DNA from: SFWF01 sp045638145
GTDB lineage: Bacteria; Bacillota; Clostridia; Oscillospirales; Acutalibacteraceae
Direction of reading: 5' to 3'
NCBI GenBank assembly: GCA_045638145.1
Contig: JAZUAU010000027.1
Coordinates: forward strand, 160,492-224,491
Length of the DNA: 64,000 nucleotides
Part shown: one piece after another, positions 32,346 to 41,072 of the stretch
Numbering within the stretch: the first letter of the stretch is position 1
How the letters are laid out: the number at the start of each line of letters is the position of its first letter
The notes under the pieces: model-generated
Database searches by the model: none
What the model saw: the letters and a program-made list of their open reading frames with translations, nothing else
Told to the model about the DNA's origin: nothing
Translations under genes and position numbers: made by a program

Positions 32346-33617
32346 TTATTTTATCACGTCGCAGCCCATATATTTACGGAGTGCCTCGGGAACGGTAACC
32401 GAGCCATCCTCGTTCTGATAGTTTTCGAGGATTGCGGCAACTGTTCTGCCTACAGCAACGCCCGAGCCGTTAAGGGTGTGAACGTACTGAGCCTTGTCCT
32501 TGGGAGTCTTCTTGAAACGGATACCGCCACGGCGAGCCTGATAATCCTCAAAGTTCGAGCAGGAGGAAATCTCAACATATCTGCCGTAGGAGGGCATCCA
32601 CACCTCGATGTCGTATGTTTTAGCAGAAGAGAAGCCAAGGTCGCCCGAGCAGAGGCAAACAACTCTGAAGGGGAGACCAAGTCCCTCAAGAACTCTTTCT
32701 GCATCAGCGGTAAGCTTTTCAAGCTCTTCATAAGAATTTTCGGGGTCGGCAAACTTTACAAGCTCAACCTTGTTGAACTGGTGCTGACGGATAAGACCAC
32801 GGGTGTCGCGTCCTGCCGAGCCTGCCTCTGCTCTGAAGCAAGCGGAGTAAGCGCAATACTTAATCGGAAGGTCTGCACCGTTTAAAATCTCATCGCGGTG
32901 CATATTGGTAACGGGCACCTCTGCGGTGGGGATAAGGAAATATTCGTTATTGGAAAGCTTAAAAGCATCTTCCTCGAATTTCGGGAGCTGACCGGTAGCA
33001 GTCATCGAAGCGCGATTTGCCATAAAGGGAGGAAGAATCTCGGTGTAGCCGTGCTCGGTGTGGGTGTCGAGGAAGTAGGAGATAATAGCGCGCTCAAGAC
33101 GGGCGCCAAGTCCCTTATAGAAATGGAAACGGGTGCCTGTAACCTTTGCGGCGGTCTCGGGGTCGAGAATTCCGAGGTCTGCACCGATGTCCCAATGTGC
33201 CTTGGGCTCAAAACCAAAGTCCTTGGGTGTGCCGTTTCTTCTGATTTCGGGATTGCAGGAATCGTCTGCACCGATAGGGGTAGTATCCGACGGAATATTC
33301 GGAATCATGAGGAGAAGGTCGCGCTGCTTTGTCTCAAGCTTGGCAAGTGCAGCGTCGTCGGCCTTAATCTTTTCGGCAATTTCCTTCATTTCTGCAAAAA
33401 TGGGAGCAACGTCCTTGCCCTCTTTCTTAAACTGAGGAATCTTCTTTGAAACAGAGTTCTGCTCAGCCTTTAAAACCTCAACAGAAGAGATAATCTCGCG
33501 GCGCTTTGCATCAATTTCTAAAAGTTGGTCGATTTCCTTGTCAAGGTTACCACAGCGGTTCTTTACTGCCTGCTTTACTCTTTCGGGGTCCTGTCTTACA
33601 ATTTTAATATCTAACAT
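32346..33617 (-). CDS. serS: Seryl-tRNA synthetase
   Basis: Class II synthetase that charges tRNA-Ser and tRNA-Sec. 423 residues: an N-terminal long antiparallel coiled-coil arm (about residues 25-100), then motif 2 (FRAEAGSAGRDTRGLIRQHQF in two parts: FRAEAGSAGRDT, GLIRQHQF), and motif 3 near the C-terminus (LNGSGVAVGRTVAAILENYQ). Length and organisation are standard. It starts 11 bases after parB, an arrangement suggesting read-through from the parAB promoter. Confidence 0.97.
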   Translation of the reverse strand: MLDIKIVRQDPERVKQAVKNRCGNLDKEIDQLLEIDAKRREIISSVEVLKAEQNSVSKKIPQFKKEGKDVAPIFAEMKEIAEKIKADDAALAKLETKQRDLLLMIPNIPSDTTPIGADDSCNPEIRRNGTPKDFGFEPKAHWDIGADLGILDPETAAKVTGTRFHFYKGLGARLERAIISYFLDTHTEHGYTEILPPFMANRASMTATGQLPKFEEDAFKLSNNEYFLIPTAEVPVTNMHRDEILNGADLPIKYCAYSACFRAEAGSAGRDTRGLIRQHQFNKVELVKFADPENSYEELEKLTADAERVLEGLGLPFRVVCLCSGDLGFSSAKTYDIEVWMPSYGRYVEISSCSNFEDYQARRGGIRFKKTPKDKAQYVHTLNGSGVAVGRTVAAILENYQNEDGSVTVPEALRKYMGCDVIK

Positions 33618-33628
33618 AATATTTGCTC

Positions 33629-34468
33629 CTAATCTGCAATTTTCTTTACTAATTCAGCGAGCTCATCGTCGCTGTAGAATTCAAGTGTGATTGTACCCTT
33701 GCCCTTGGCGGTGGGGGTTACTTTAACCTTTCTGCCAAGCTCGTTTTTGAGGGAAATTTCAACCTCTTTATAGAAGGTGGGCTTATCGAGTTTTTGACGG
33801 GGAGGCAGTTTTTTCTGCTCTTTTGCCGCATTTTCAAGGTCGCGGACCGATGCACCGCCTACCGCAAGTCTGAAGAGTGTGGTGCGAAGCTCGCTGCCCT
33901 TTGGTGCTCCAAGAAGTACCCTTGCCGCACCTGCCGAGAGTTTACCTTTTTTAAGGGCTTCGGTCTCTTCGGGGGTTAGCTCTAAAAGACGGAGTGTATT
34001 TGCAACGGATGAACGGCTCTTGCCCATTGCCTCGGCAATCTGCTCCTGTGTTAAGGAATAGGATACCATAAGCGAACGGTAGCCAAGAGCTTCTTCGATG
34101 GGGTTCAGGTCCTCTCGCTGTAGGTTTTCGATAAGGGCAACCTCCATAACCTCGCGCTCGTCCATTTCACGGATGACAACGGGTACGGTGCGAAGCTCTG
34201 CCATTCTACATGCGCGCCAGCGACGCTCACCTGCGATTATCTCATATCCACCCGTGGGCTTCGAGCGTACAAGAATGGGCTGTAAAAGTCCGTGCTTTTT
34301 TATTGATTCCGAAAGTTCACTAAGAGCCTTTTCGTCAAAATCCTTTCGGGGCTGGTCGCGGTTAGGCTCAATCTGTGAGAGCATAACCTCGGTAACTGCC
34401 GAGTCCTCGAAATTTTCTTCCATAAGGGAGGAGAGTCCCTTTCCGAGTCCTCTCGGTTTTACTGCCAT
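33629..34468 (-). CDS. parB: Chromosome partitioning protein ParB (Spo0J)
   Basis: Sequence-specific CTPase clamp that loads at parS and spreads to recruit SMC. 279 residues: an N-terminal ParA-activating peptide (KPRGLGKGLSSLM), CTP-binding boxes (GGYEIIAGERRWRA and ENLQREDLNPIEEA), a helix-turn-helix for parS (LTQEQIAEAMGKSRSSVANTLRLL), and a C-terminal dimer domain. Two consensus parS sites are present in this window at 6777 and 7941. It lies 5 bases after parA. Confidence 0.97.
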   Translation of the reverse strand: MAVKPRGLGKGLSSLMEENFEDSAVTEVMLSQIEPNRDQPRKDFDEKALSELSESIKKHGLLQPILVRSKPTGGYEIIAGERRWRACRMAELRTVPVVIREMDEREVMEVALIENLQREDLNPIEEALGYRSLMVSYSLTQEQIAEAMGKSRSSVANTLRLLELTPEETEALKKGKLSAGAARVLLGAPKGSELRTTLFRLAVGGASVRDLENAAKEQKKLPPRQKLDKPTFYKEVEISLKNELGRKVKVTPTAKGKGTITLEFYSDDELAELVKKIAD

Positions 34469-34473
34469 AGATT

Positions 34474-35241
34474 TTAGCCTCCGTTTCTTTTAATAAATTC
34501 ATCTGCAAGGGTGTCGTAAGCCTTAGCACCCTTGTTTTTGGGGTCGTAATACTGTATGGGCATTCCGAAGCTCGGTGCCTCCGAAAGACGGACGGCACGG
34601 GGAATGGGTGTTGCAAAAAGCTTTTGTCCGAAGAAGTTTTTAACCTCGGCAACCACCTGCTGGGTGAGATTCAGTCTGCCGTCAAACATTGTGAGAAGCA
34701 CACCCTCAAGCTCGAGTATGGGGTTATATAGTCTTTTTATCTTTCGCACTGTCGCCATAAGCTGACTGAGTCCCTCAAGTGCAAAATATTCGCACTGAAT
34801 GGGAACAAGTACGGTATCGGATGCACAAAGAGAGTTTATAGTAATAAGTCCAAGCGAGGGAGGACAGTCGATAAAAATATAGTCATAATCGGGTTTTACA
34901 AGGCAGAGAGCGTTTTTAAGTTGAGCCTCGCGATTGTCGAGGGAAATAAGTTCAACCTCTGCTCCCGCAAGGTCCATATTACAGGGAATTATATCAACGC
35001 CCTTGAACTCTGTTTTTATTATAGTATCCTTCGCCTTTGCTCTGCCGATAAGCAGGTCGTAGGAGGAATACTTTAAGCTTTGTTTATTTATGCCATAGGC
35101 AGAGGTTGTGTTGCCCTGCGGGTCGGCATCAACAAGAAGAATCTTTTTGCCGCGGATTCCAAGTGCCGAGGCAATATTGACGGCGGAGGTTGTCTTTCCG
35201 ACGCCGCCTTTCTGGTTAACAACAGAAATTATTTTGCCCAA
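34474..35241 (-). CDS. parA: Chromosome partitioning ATPase ParA (Soj)
   Basis: A 255-residue deviant Walker ATPase. N-terminal VVNQKGGVGKTTSAVNIA (deviant Walker A with signature Lys), DADPQGNTTSAYG, and Walker B IFIDCPPSLGLIT are present. It lacks an N-terminal DNA-binding extension, so it is a chromosomal Soj-type rather than a plasmid P1-type ParA. First gene of the leftward parA-parB-serS run, with AAAGGTGGTG upstream of the ATG. Confidence 0.97.
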   Translation of the reverse strand: MGKIISVVNQKGGVGKTTSAVNIASALGIRGKKILLVDADPQGNTTSAYGINKQSLKYSSYDLLIGRAKAKDTIIKTEFKGVDIIPCNMDLAGAEVELISLDNREAQLKNALCLVKPDYDYIFIDCPPSLGLITINSLCASDTVLVPIQCEYFALEGLSQLMATVRKIKRLYNPILELEGVLLTMFDGRLNLTQQVVAEVKNFFGQKLFATPIPRAVRLSEAPSFGMPIQYYDPKNKGAKAYDTLADEFIKRNGG

Positions 35242-35306
35242 ATGGGCACCACCTTTCTAAATGAATAATAAATGAGGGCAAAGGGTAAAGGGCCAGGGCT
35301 TAGGGA

Positions 35307-35355
35307 AAGGTGTCGGCAGAGCCGACGATATATAATGTTCGCAAGCGAACACCTT
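35307..35355. repeat. Two-hairpin array between glnN and parA
   Basis: GTCGGC/GCCGAC and GTTCGC/GCGAAC hairpins joined by GATATATAAT and enclosed by outer arms AAGGTG (35307-35312) and CACCTT (35350-35355). Same style as the arrays at 23.5 and 39.1 kb. Confidence 0.6.
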
Positions 35356-35395
35356 AATTTTGCATTTTGCATTTATAAGGCGAATGCAGGTCGTC

Positions 35396-37489
35396 TTATT
35401 TCACACTAAACAGCATATCACCGTAGGAGGGATAGGGCCAATATTCAGCCGAGGTAATAGCCTCAAGACGGTCCACCGAGTCACGAAGTCTCTCCATAGA
35501 GGAAAGCAGAGTATCCTTGCAGAAAACGGCTCTCTCATAGGAATCGGTAATCTTGCGGAGTCTTGCAATAGCGTCCTCAAGGAAGGCAAGCTCTTTCGAT
35601 GCGGCATCGATAAGCGCAGATGCGACTTCAAGAGTTTCGGATTCATACTTACAAGAAATTGCCTTTGAAACACCCTTTTTCAAAAGAATGGTGTCGGCAA
35701 GCTCGCCCGCGAAGCGGCTTGCGGCAGGGAGAATGTCGCGGTGTACCATATCAATCATAGTGCGGGCTTCAATTTTGATAACCTTGGTGTAGTTGCCGAG
35801 AGTAATCTCATAGCGGGAGTGCAGCTCTGCTTCGGAATAAACCTTGTGCGCCTCAAAGAGGGCAATATTCTTATCGTTTAAGAGATATGGCAGACAGTCG
35901 GGTGTGGTCTTTAGATTCAGTAGGCCGCGCTTTTCTGCCTCCTCGCCCCAAGACTCGTCATAGGAGTTTCCGTTAAAGATAATGCGCTTATGCTCACGGA
36001 TAACCTTCTTTATAAGGTCGTGGAGAGCAGACTCAAGGTCTGTTGCCGTTTCAAGAGTATCGGCAAACTGGCGAAGCGATTCGGCAACGGCGGTATTAAG
36101 TACAACATTCGGCTCGGAAACCGATGCCGACGAACCGAGCATACGGAACTCAAACTTATTACCTGTAAAGGCAAAGGGAGAGGTGCGGTTGCGGTCGGTA
36201 GTGTCCTTCGGGAATTTGGGAAGAACGTGAACGCCAACCTTCATAAGGGTTTTTTCGCGCGCACCGTAGGGTGTGTCGTTTTCGATAGCCTCAAGAATTT
36301 CGGTAAGCTCGTCCCCAAGGAAGATTGAGAGTGCCGCAGGGGGTGCCTCGTGCGAGCCGAGTCGATGGTCATTTCCTGCCGAAGCAACCGATACGCGAAG
36401 CAAATCCTGATAATCGTCAACAGCCTTTATAACGGCGCAGAGGAAAAGCAGGAACTGTGCGTTTTCATGGGGGGTAGCACCGGGGTTTAAAAGGTTTACA
36501 CCCGTGTTCGTGGAGATAGACCAGTTGTTGTGCTTGCCGCTTCCCGAAACACCCTTAAAGGGCTTTTCATGGAGAAGGCAGACCATACCGTGGCGCTTTG
36601 CAATGTTCTGCATACATTCCATCGTAAGCTGGTTGTGGTCGACGGCTATGTTGGTGGTATCATAAATGGGCGCAAGCTCGTGCTGTGCGGGAGCCGCCTC
36701 GTTATGTTCGGTCTTTGCATAAACTCCGAGCTTCCAGAGCTCCTCGTCAAGTTCGGTCATAAATGCCTTAACGCGGGGCTTTATTGCGCCCGCATAGTGG
36801 TCATCAAGCTCCTGACCCTTTGGCGGCTTTGTGCCGAAAAGGGTGCGTCCGGTGTATATAAGGTCCTCGCGAAGCTCGAAAACCTCGCGGTCGATAAGGA
36901 AATATTCCTGCTCCGGACCAACGGTTGTTTTAACTGCAGTTACGTCCTCATTTCCAAAGATTTGAAGCACACGAAGCGCCTGACGGTTGATAGCCTCCAT
37001 AGAACGGAGAAGGGGTGTCTTCTTATCAAGTGCATCGCCCGAGTAGGAGCAGAATGCGGTAGGGATGCAAAGAACACCATCCTTAATAAAGGCAAAGGAG
37101 GTGGGGTCCCAGGTGGTGTAGCCGCGTGCTTCAAAGGTCGAGCGAAGACCGCCTGAGGGGAAGGAAGATGCGTCGGACTCGCCCTGAATCAATTCCTTTC
37201 CCGAAAATTCCATAATTGCCTTGCCGTCGGAGTTGGGGGTGATAAAGCTGTCGTGCTTCTCTGCGGTAACGCCGGTCATAGGTTGGAACCAGTGGGTAAA
37301 GTGGGTTGCCCCCTTTTCAATGGCCCAGTTTTTCATAGCGTCGGCAACAATAGCGGCGGTCTCGGAATCGAGCCGCTTTCCGTTATGGATTGCGCGGTGA
37401 ACGAGGCTGAAAACCTCTGCGGGAAGCCTGTCCTTCATCACGCTTTCGCTAAATACATTTTCGCCGAAATATTCTGTTACGGTCTTCAT
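35396..37489 (-). CDS. glnN: Glutamine synthetase type III
   Basis: GSIII makes glutamine from glutamate and ammonia using ATP. 697 residues, the length of the type III class common in Bacteroidetes and gut Firmicutes. Features are VTAEKHDSFI, GGLRSTFEARGYTTWDPTS, VGPEQEYFLID (metal-binding Glu), NEAAPAQHELAP (ligand Glu), SGSGKHNNWS and NRTSPFAFTGNKFEFRMLGS. The C-terminal third is helical. A 48-base imperfect palindrome lies directly in the leader, with AAAGGAGC between it and the ATG. Monocistronic. Confidence 0.95.
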   Translation of the reverse strand: MKTVTEYFGENVFSESVMKDRLPAEVFSLVHRAIHNGKRLDSETAAIVADAMKNWAIEKGATHFTHWFQPMTGVTAEKHDSFITPNSDGKAIMEFSGKELIQGESDASSFPSGGLRSTFEARGYTTWDPTSFAFIKDGVLCIPTAFCSYSGDALDKKTPLLRSMEAINRQALRVLQIFGNEDVTAVKTTVGPEQEYFLIDREVFELREDLIYTGRTLFGTKPPKGQELDDHYAGAIKPRVKAFMTELDEELWKLGVYAKTEHNEAAPAQHELAPIYDTTNIAVDHNQLTMECMQNIAKRHGMVCLLHEKPFKGVSGSGKHNNWSISTNTGVNLLNPGATPHENAQFLLFLCAVIKAVDDYQDLLRVSVASAGNDHRLGSHEAPPAALSIFLGDELTEILEAIENDTPYGAREKTLMKVGVHVLPKFPKDTTDRNRTSPFAFTGNKFEFRMLGSSASVSEPNVVLNTAVAESLRQFADTLETATDLESALHDLIKKVIREHKRIIFNGNSYDESWGEEAEKRGLLNLKTTPDCLPYLLNDKNIALFEAHKVYSEAELHSRYEITLGNYTKVIKIEARTMIDMVHRDILPAASRFAGELADTILLKKGVSKAISCKYESETLEVASALIDAASKELAFLEDAIARLRKITDSYERAVFCKDTLLSSMERLRDSVDRLEAITSAEYWPYPSYGDMLFSVK

Positions 37490-37501
37490 TTGGTTGCTCC
37501 T

Positions 37502-37549
37502 TTTGGTATGGAATCGAAATGTAATTATATTTCATTCTATTATACCAAA
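37502..37549 (-). promoter_or_regulatory. Palindromic leader of glnN
   Basis: Outer arms TTTGGTAT (37502-37509) and ATACCAAA (37542-37549) with inner GAATCGAAAT/ATTTCATTC pairs surround ATTATA. The palindrome ends 12 bases before the glnN start. TATAAT-like boxes lie inside, so it could be an operator over the promoter or an RNA hairpin. Confidence 0.55.
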
Positions 37550-37779
37550 TAAATATGGATATGTCGATATATTTTTTAAAAATTTTTTGCCGAATTTTTG
37601 GGAATGGCAGTGTCGAAAACGAGAGGGCTTGACGAACAGAAAAAGATTATGAAAAAGTTAGGGAAAAAGGGGGATTTCGGGGCGATTTTTAGGGAACGAA
37701 ATTTGTTGCCGAGGTTCTTTACTTTCTGTTAGAATGAGCTGTGCCGAAAGGCGGAATTTTTAATTATTGGAGGAAAAAT

Positions 37780-39042
37780 ATGAGAAAGCTGTTTTCTATT
37801 CTGCTTGTCGTTTTAATGCTTGCGACCCTCTTTGCGGGTTGCGGCCGAAAGGATGACAAGGGCACCGTTTATTATCTTAATTTTAAGCCCGAGCAGGACA
37901 AGGCGTGGCAGGAGCTTGCCCAAAAATATACCGAGGAAACCGGTGTAGAGGTAAACGTGCTGACCGCGGCAGAGGGTAAATATCAGGAAACCCTCACCGC
38001 CGAGATGGACAAAAACAAAATGCCCACCCTTTTTCAGGTGAACGGAGAGGTTGGACTTGAAAGCTGGGGCGACTACTGTCTCGATCTTCGCGACACCGCC
38101 GTTTACAAGGAGCTTACAAGCGACGATTTTGCTCTTTTCGACGGCGACGAGGTAAAGGGTGTTGCCTACGTTTACGAGGGCTTTGGCCTTATCGTTAATA
38201 AAAAGCTTCTCGATGAGGCAGGATATAAGGTAGAGGATATTAAGGGCTTTGCCGATTTGAAGCGTATTGCAGAGGATATAACCGCAAAGAAAGATGAACT
38301 CGGATTTTCTGCATTCACCTCATCAACCCTTGATTCAGCTTCAAGCTGGCGCTTTACGGGACACCTTGCAAATTTGCCCCTTTTCTATGAATTTGAGGCA
38401 GATAAAATAAAGGGTCAGCCCGAAAAAATCAAGGGCACCTACCTTGAAAACTTTAAGAATGTATGGGACCTGTATATTAACAATTCAACCATAGAAAAGG
38501 GTGCGATTACCACCGCAATTAACGCCGCGGACGAGTTCTCAAAGGGCAAGGCGGTCTTTTATCAGAACGGCACCTGGGCTTATAACGATATTAAGGGAAT
38601 CGGTGACGATAATATCGGATTTTTACCCATTTACAGCGGAGTAAGGGATGAAAAGCAGGGAATTTGCTGCGGCACCGAGAACTATTGGGCGGTAAATAAA
38701 GAGGCTAGTGAGAAGGATATTGAAGCAACCCTCGCCTTCCTCGAGTGGGTAGTAACAAGCGAGACAGGAACATCTGCACTTGCCGACGATATGGGCTTTG
38801 TTTCGCCCTTTAAAAAGGCGAAATCGGTTGATAACGTGCTTTGCAACATTATGAATCGCTATGTTGCTGAGGGTGCCTATAATGTTTCGTGGGCGTTTAA
38901 CGTTACCCCCAACGTTGACGGCTGGAGAAGTGACCTTGTATCTGCCCTTGCGGCATATTCTGCAGGCACGGGAGATTGGAACGCCGTTAAAACCGCCTTT
39001 GTCGACGGCTGGAAAAAGCATTACGATTTATCAAAGAGTTAG
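37780..39042 (+). CDS. Carbohydrate ABC transporter substrate-binding lipoprotein
   Basis: A 420-residue lipoprotein. The signal peptide ends in LFAG|C (Cys21), followed by a family 1 (MalE/UgpB-like) solute-binding fold: YYLNFKPEQDKAWQELA, KMPTLFQVNGEVGLESW, KGVAYVYEGFGLIVNKKLL and KAVFYQNGTWAYNDIKG. ATG 37780 is chosen for its GGAGG site, not the GTG frame start at 37741. It heads an importer operon with two permeases and malQ, so a malto-oligosaccharide or other alpha-glucan is the likely substrate (inference). No dedicated ATPase is present, so a shared MsmK-type ATPase elsewhere is expected. Confidence 0.88.
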   Translation: MRKLFSILLVVLMLATLFAGCGRKDDKGTVYYLNFKPEQDKAWQELAQKYTEETGVEVNVLTAAEGKYQETLTAEMDKNKMPTLFQVNGEVGLESWGDYCLDLRDTAVYKELTSDDFALFDGDEVKGVAYVYEGFGLIVNKKLLDEAGYKVEDIKGFADLKRIAEDITAKKDELGFSAFTSSTLDSASSWRFTGHLANLPLFYEFEADKIKGQPEKIKGTYLENFKNVWDLYINNSTIEKGAITTAINAADEFSKGKAVFYQNGTWAYNDIKGIGDDNIGFLPIYSGVRDEKQGICCGTENYWAVNKEASEKDIEATLAFLEWVVTSETGTSALADDMGFVSPFKKAKSVDNVLCNIMNRYVAEGAYNVSWAFNVTPNVDGWRSDLVSALAAYSAGTGDWNAVKTAFVDGWKKHYDLSKS

Positions 39043-39050
39043 AGAAAATT

Positions 39051-39136
39051 GCGGCAGAGCCGTAATGAAATCCGCCCCAGCGGATGAAATATTCACTTGC
39101 GTTCAGATGAAATCCATCTTACGATGGATTAAGGTG
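39051..39136. repeat. Four-hairpin array with ATGAAAT spacer
   Basis: GGC/GCC (in GCGGCAGAGCCGT), CCGC/GCGG, a weak middle unit, and CCATC/GATGG hairpins separated by repeated ATGAAAT. It lies just after the binding-protein stop and ends in AAGGTGTC, as found at the start of the 35.3 kb array. Confidence 0.6.
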
Positions 39137-39162
39137 TCTGCGACGCTATATGAATTCTTGTA

Positions 39163-39247
39163 ACTATGTAGGGGAGGGGTTCAATCCCCTCCCGATAGTT
39201 AATGATAATTTTTTGCGGGAGGGCACCGAGACCCTCCCCTACAATAG
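39163..39247. repeat. GC-rich inverted repeat, MITE-like
   Basis: ACTATGTAGGGGAGGG (39163-39178) is matched by CCCTCCCCTACAATAGT (39231-39247) with one base inserted. Each arm forms its own small hairpin with its neighbour (GGGGAGGGG/CCCCTCCC and GGGAGGG/CCCTCCC). It separates the binding protein from the permeases without an obvious terminator T-run. Confidence 0.65.
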
Positions 39248-39327
39248 TATTTTAAATGCAGTTGCATTTTGCATTTATTTGTGGAAGATGGAAATAATAA
39301 AATTGAAATTTTTAAAAGGAGAATTTT

Positions 39328-40224
39328 ATGAAAGGGAAAAGATATAAACCGAATTCGGCGGCGATAGCCAACAAACAGCAGAAAAGGGCGGTTATAAAAT
39401 ATGCCCCGGTCTTTCTGTTTCCTACCGTTATAGCCTTTATTATAGGCTTTGTTTGGCCTTTTTTACAAGGAATATATCTTTCCTTTTTCCGCTTCCGCAT
39501 CCTCCGCAACATAAAGTTTACAGGCGTCTCAAACTATGTGGCAGCACTTTCCGACGAGCAGTTTTTCCGTTCCTTTTTATTCACGGCGGCTTTTACCCTT
39601 GTCAGCGTGCTTGCCATAAATATAATTGCCTTTTTAATAGCGTTGGCACTCACGAGGAACATTCGCGGTAGCACACTTTTCAGAACGGTATTTTTTATGC
39701 CAAATCTAATCGGCGGAATCGTGCTTGGATATATATGGAAAATAATCCTCGACGGTGCGATTTACAGCTTTGCAGGTACAACCCTCGCCTTAAATGCCAC
39801 TTACGGCTTTTGGGGCCTAGTTATCCTGACTGCTTGGCAACAGATTGGTTATATGATGATAATTTATATTGCAGGGCTTCAGAATGTACCCTCCTCACTT
39901 ATCGAAGCAGCGAAAATTGACGGCGCAAACGGTCTTCAGCTATTGCGCCATATAACTCTACCCTCGGTAATGCCCTCAATCACAATCTGCACCTTTTTAA
40001 CACTTACCAATTCCTTTAAGCTATTCGACCAAAACCTCGCACTTACGGCGGGCGCACCCGCAAGGCAGACCGAAATGCTTGCCCTAAATATTTATAAGTC
40101 CTTCTACGAATCAACGACAAATATGGGAATCGGGCAGGCAAAGGCGGTAATCTTCTTTATTCTTGTAGTGATAATCGCACTCGGTCAGCTTTATTTTACC
40201 TCGCGAAAGGAGAACGCCCTTTGA
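39328..40224 (+). CDS. Carbohydrate ABC transporter permease, MalF/UgpA type
   Basis: A 298-residue permease with six main helices and the EAA loop (LIEAAKIDGANGLQLLRHITLPSVMPS) for contact with the ATPase. It begins after a 285-base gap that holds hairpin repeats, with AAAAGGAG before the ATG. The stop TGA overlaps the ATG of the next permease. Confidence 0.9.
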   Translation: MKGKRYKPNSAAIANKQQKRAVIKYAPVFLFPTVIAFIIGFVWPFLQGIYLSFFRFRILRNIKFTGVSNYVAALSDEQFFRSFLFTAAFTLVSVLAINIIAFLIALALTRNIRGSTLFRTVFFMPNLIGGIVLGYIWKIILDGAIYSFAGTTLALNATYGFWGLVILTAWQQIGYMMIIYIAGLQNVPSSLIEAAKIDGANGLQLLRHITLPSVMPSITICTFLTLTNSFKLFDQNLALTAGAPARQTEMLALNIYKSFYESTTNMGIGQAKAVIFFILVVIIALGQLYFTSRKENAL

Positions 40225-41066
40225 TGACGGTTAAAAAACGGGGAAATCTCTTCCTAACTATAATTTTTGGGCTGCTCTCTATAGCCTGGGTGTTGCCGAT
40301 TCTCATAGTGCTTATGAACTCCTTTAAAACGAGTGCGGGCATAACCCTTTTGCCCTTTGAATTCCCAAGCGGTGAAACCTTTGTAGGGCTTCAGAACTAT
40401 ATCGGCGGCATTACACATGGAAATTATCCTTTTTATATGTCACTTTTATACTCCTTTGTGATAACACTGCTCTCGGTAGGGCTGATACTTCTTTGTTGCT
40501 CGATGGCGGCTTGGTATATCACAAGGGTTGACACCGCTTTTACAAAGGTGGTATACTACTTGTGTGTTTTTTCGATGGTAGTGCCATTTCAGATGGTTAT
40601 GTTTACCCTCTCCCGAACGGCAAACCGCCTTTTTCTCAACACTCCATTTACCATTCCGATAATATATCTCGGCTTTGGTGCAGGACTCAGCGTCTTCCTT
40701 TTTACAGGCTTTGTAAAGAGCCTGCCGCTTGAGATTGAGGAGGCGGCGTGGGTTGACGGTTGCACACCGCTCCAGACCTTTTTCAAGGTTATTGCCCCCA
40801 TTATGAAATCCACCTATATTTCGGTTGGTATACTTGAGATAATGTGGATTTTCAACGACTATCTTCTGCCCTACCTCGTGCTTGACAGAACAAAATATAT
40901 GACGGTGCCCATTCACATTCAGTTTTTACAGGGAAGCTACGGCAGGGTTGACTACGGTGCCACGATGGCGCTGATTATGATAACCCTTTTGCCGGTCGTT
41001 ACGGTCTATATTTTTGCTCAAAAACACATTATCAAGGGCGTTTTGTCCGGTGCAGTAAAAGGATGA
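40224..41066 (+). CDS. Carbohydrate ABC transporter permease, MalG/UgpE type
   Basis: A 280-residue partner permease with six helices and the EAA motif (LPLEIEEAAWVDGCTPLQTFFKVI). The ATG at 40224 overlaps the stop of the previous gene (TGATG), so translation is coupled. Six bases separate it from malQ. Confidence 0.9.
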   Translation: MTVKKRGNLFLTIIFGLLSIAWVLPILIVLMNSFKTSAGITLLPFEFPSGETFVGLQNYIGGITHGNYPFYMSLLYSFVITLLSVGLILLCCSMAAWYITRVDTAFTKVVYYLCVFSMVVPFQMVMFTLSRTANRLFLNTPFTIPIIYLGFGAGLSVFLFTGFVKSLPLEIEEAAWVDGCTPLQTFFKVIAPIMKSTYISVGILEIMWIFNDYLLPYLVLDRTKYMTVPIHIQFLQGSYGRVDYGATMALIMITLLPVVTVYIFAQKHIIKGVLSGAVKG

Positions 41067-41072
41067 TTTTTT

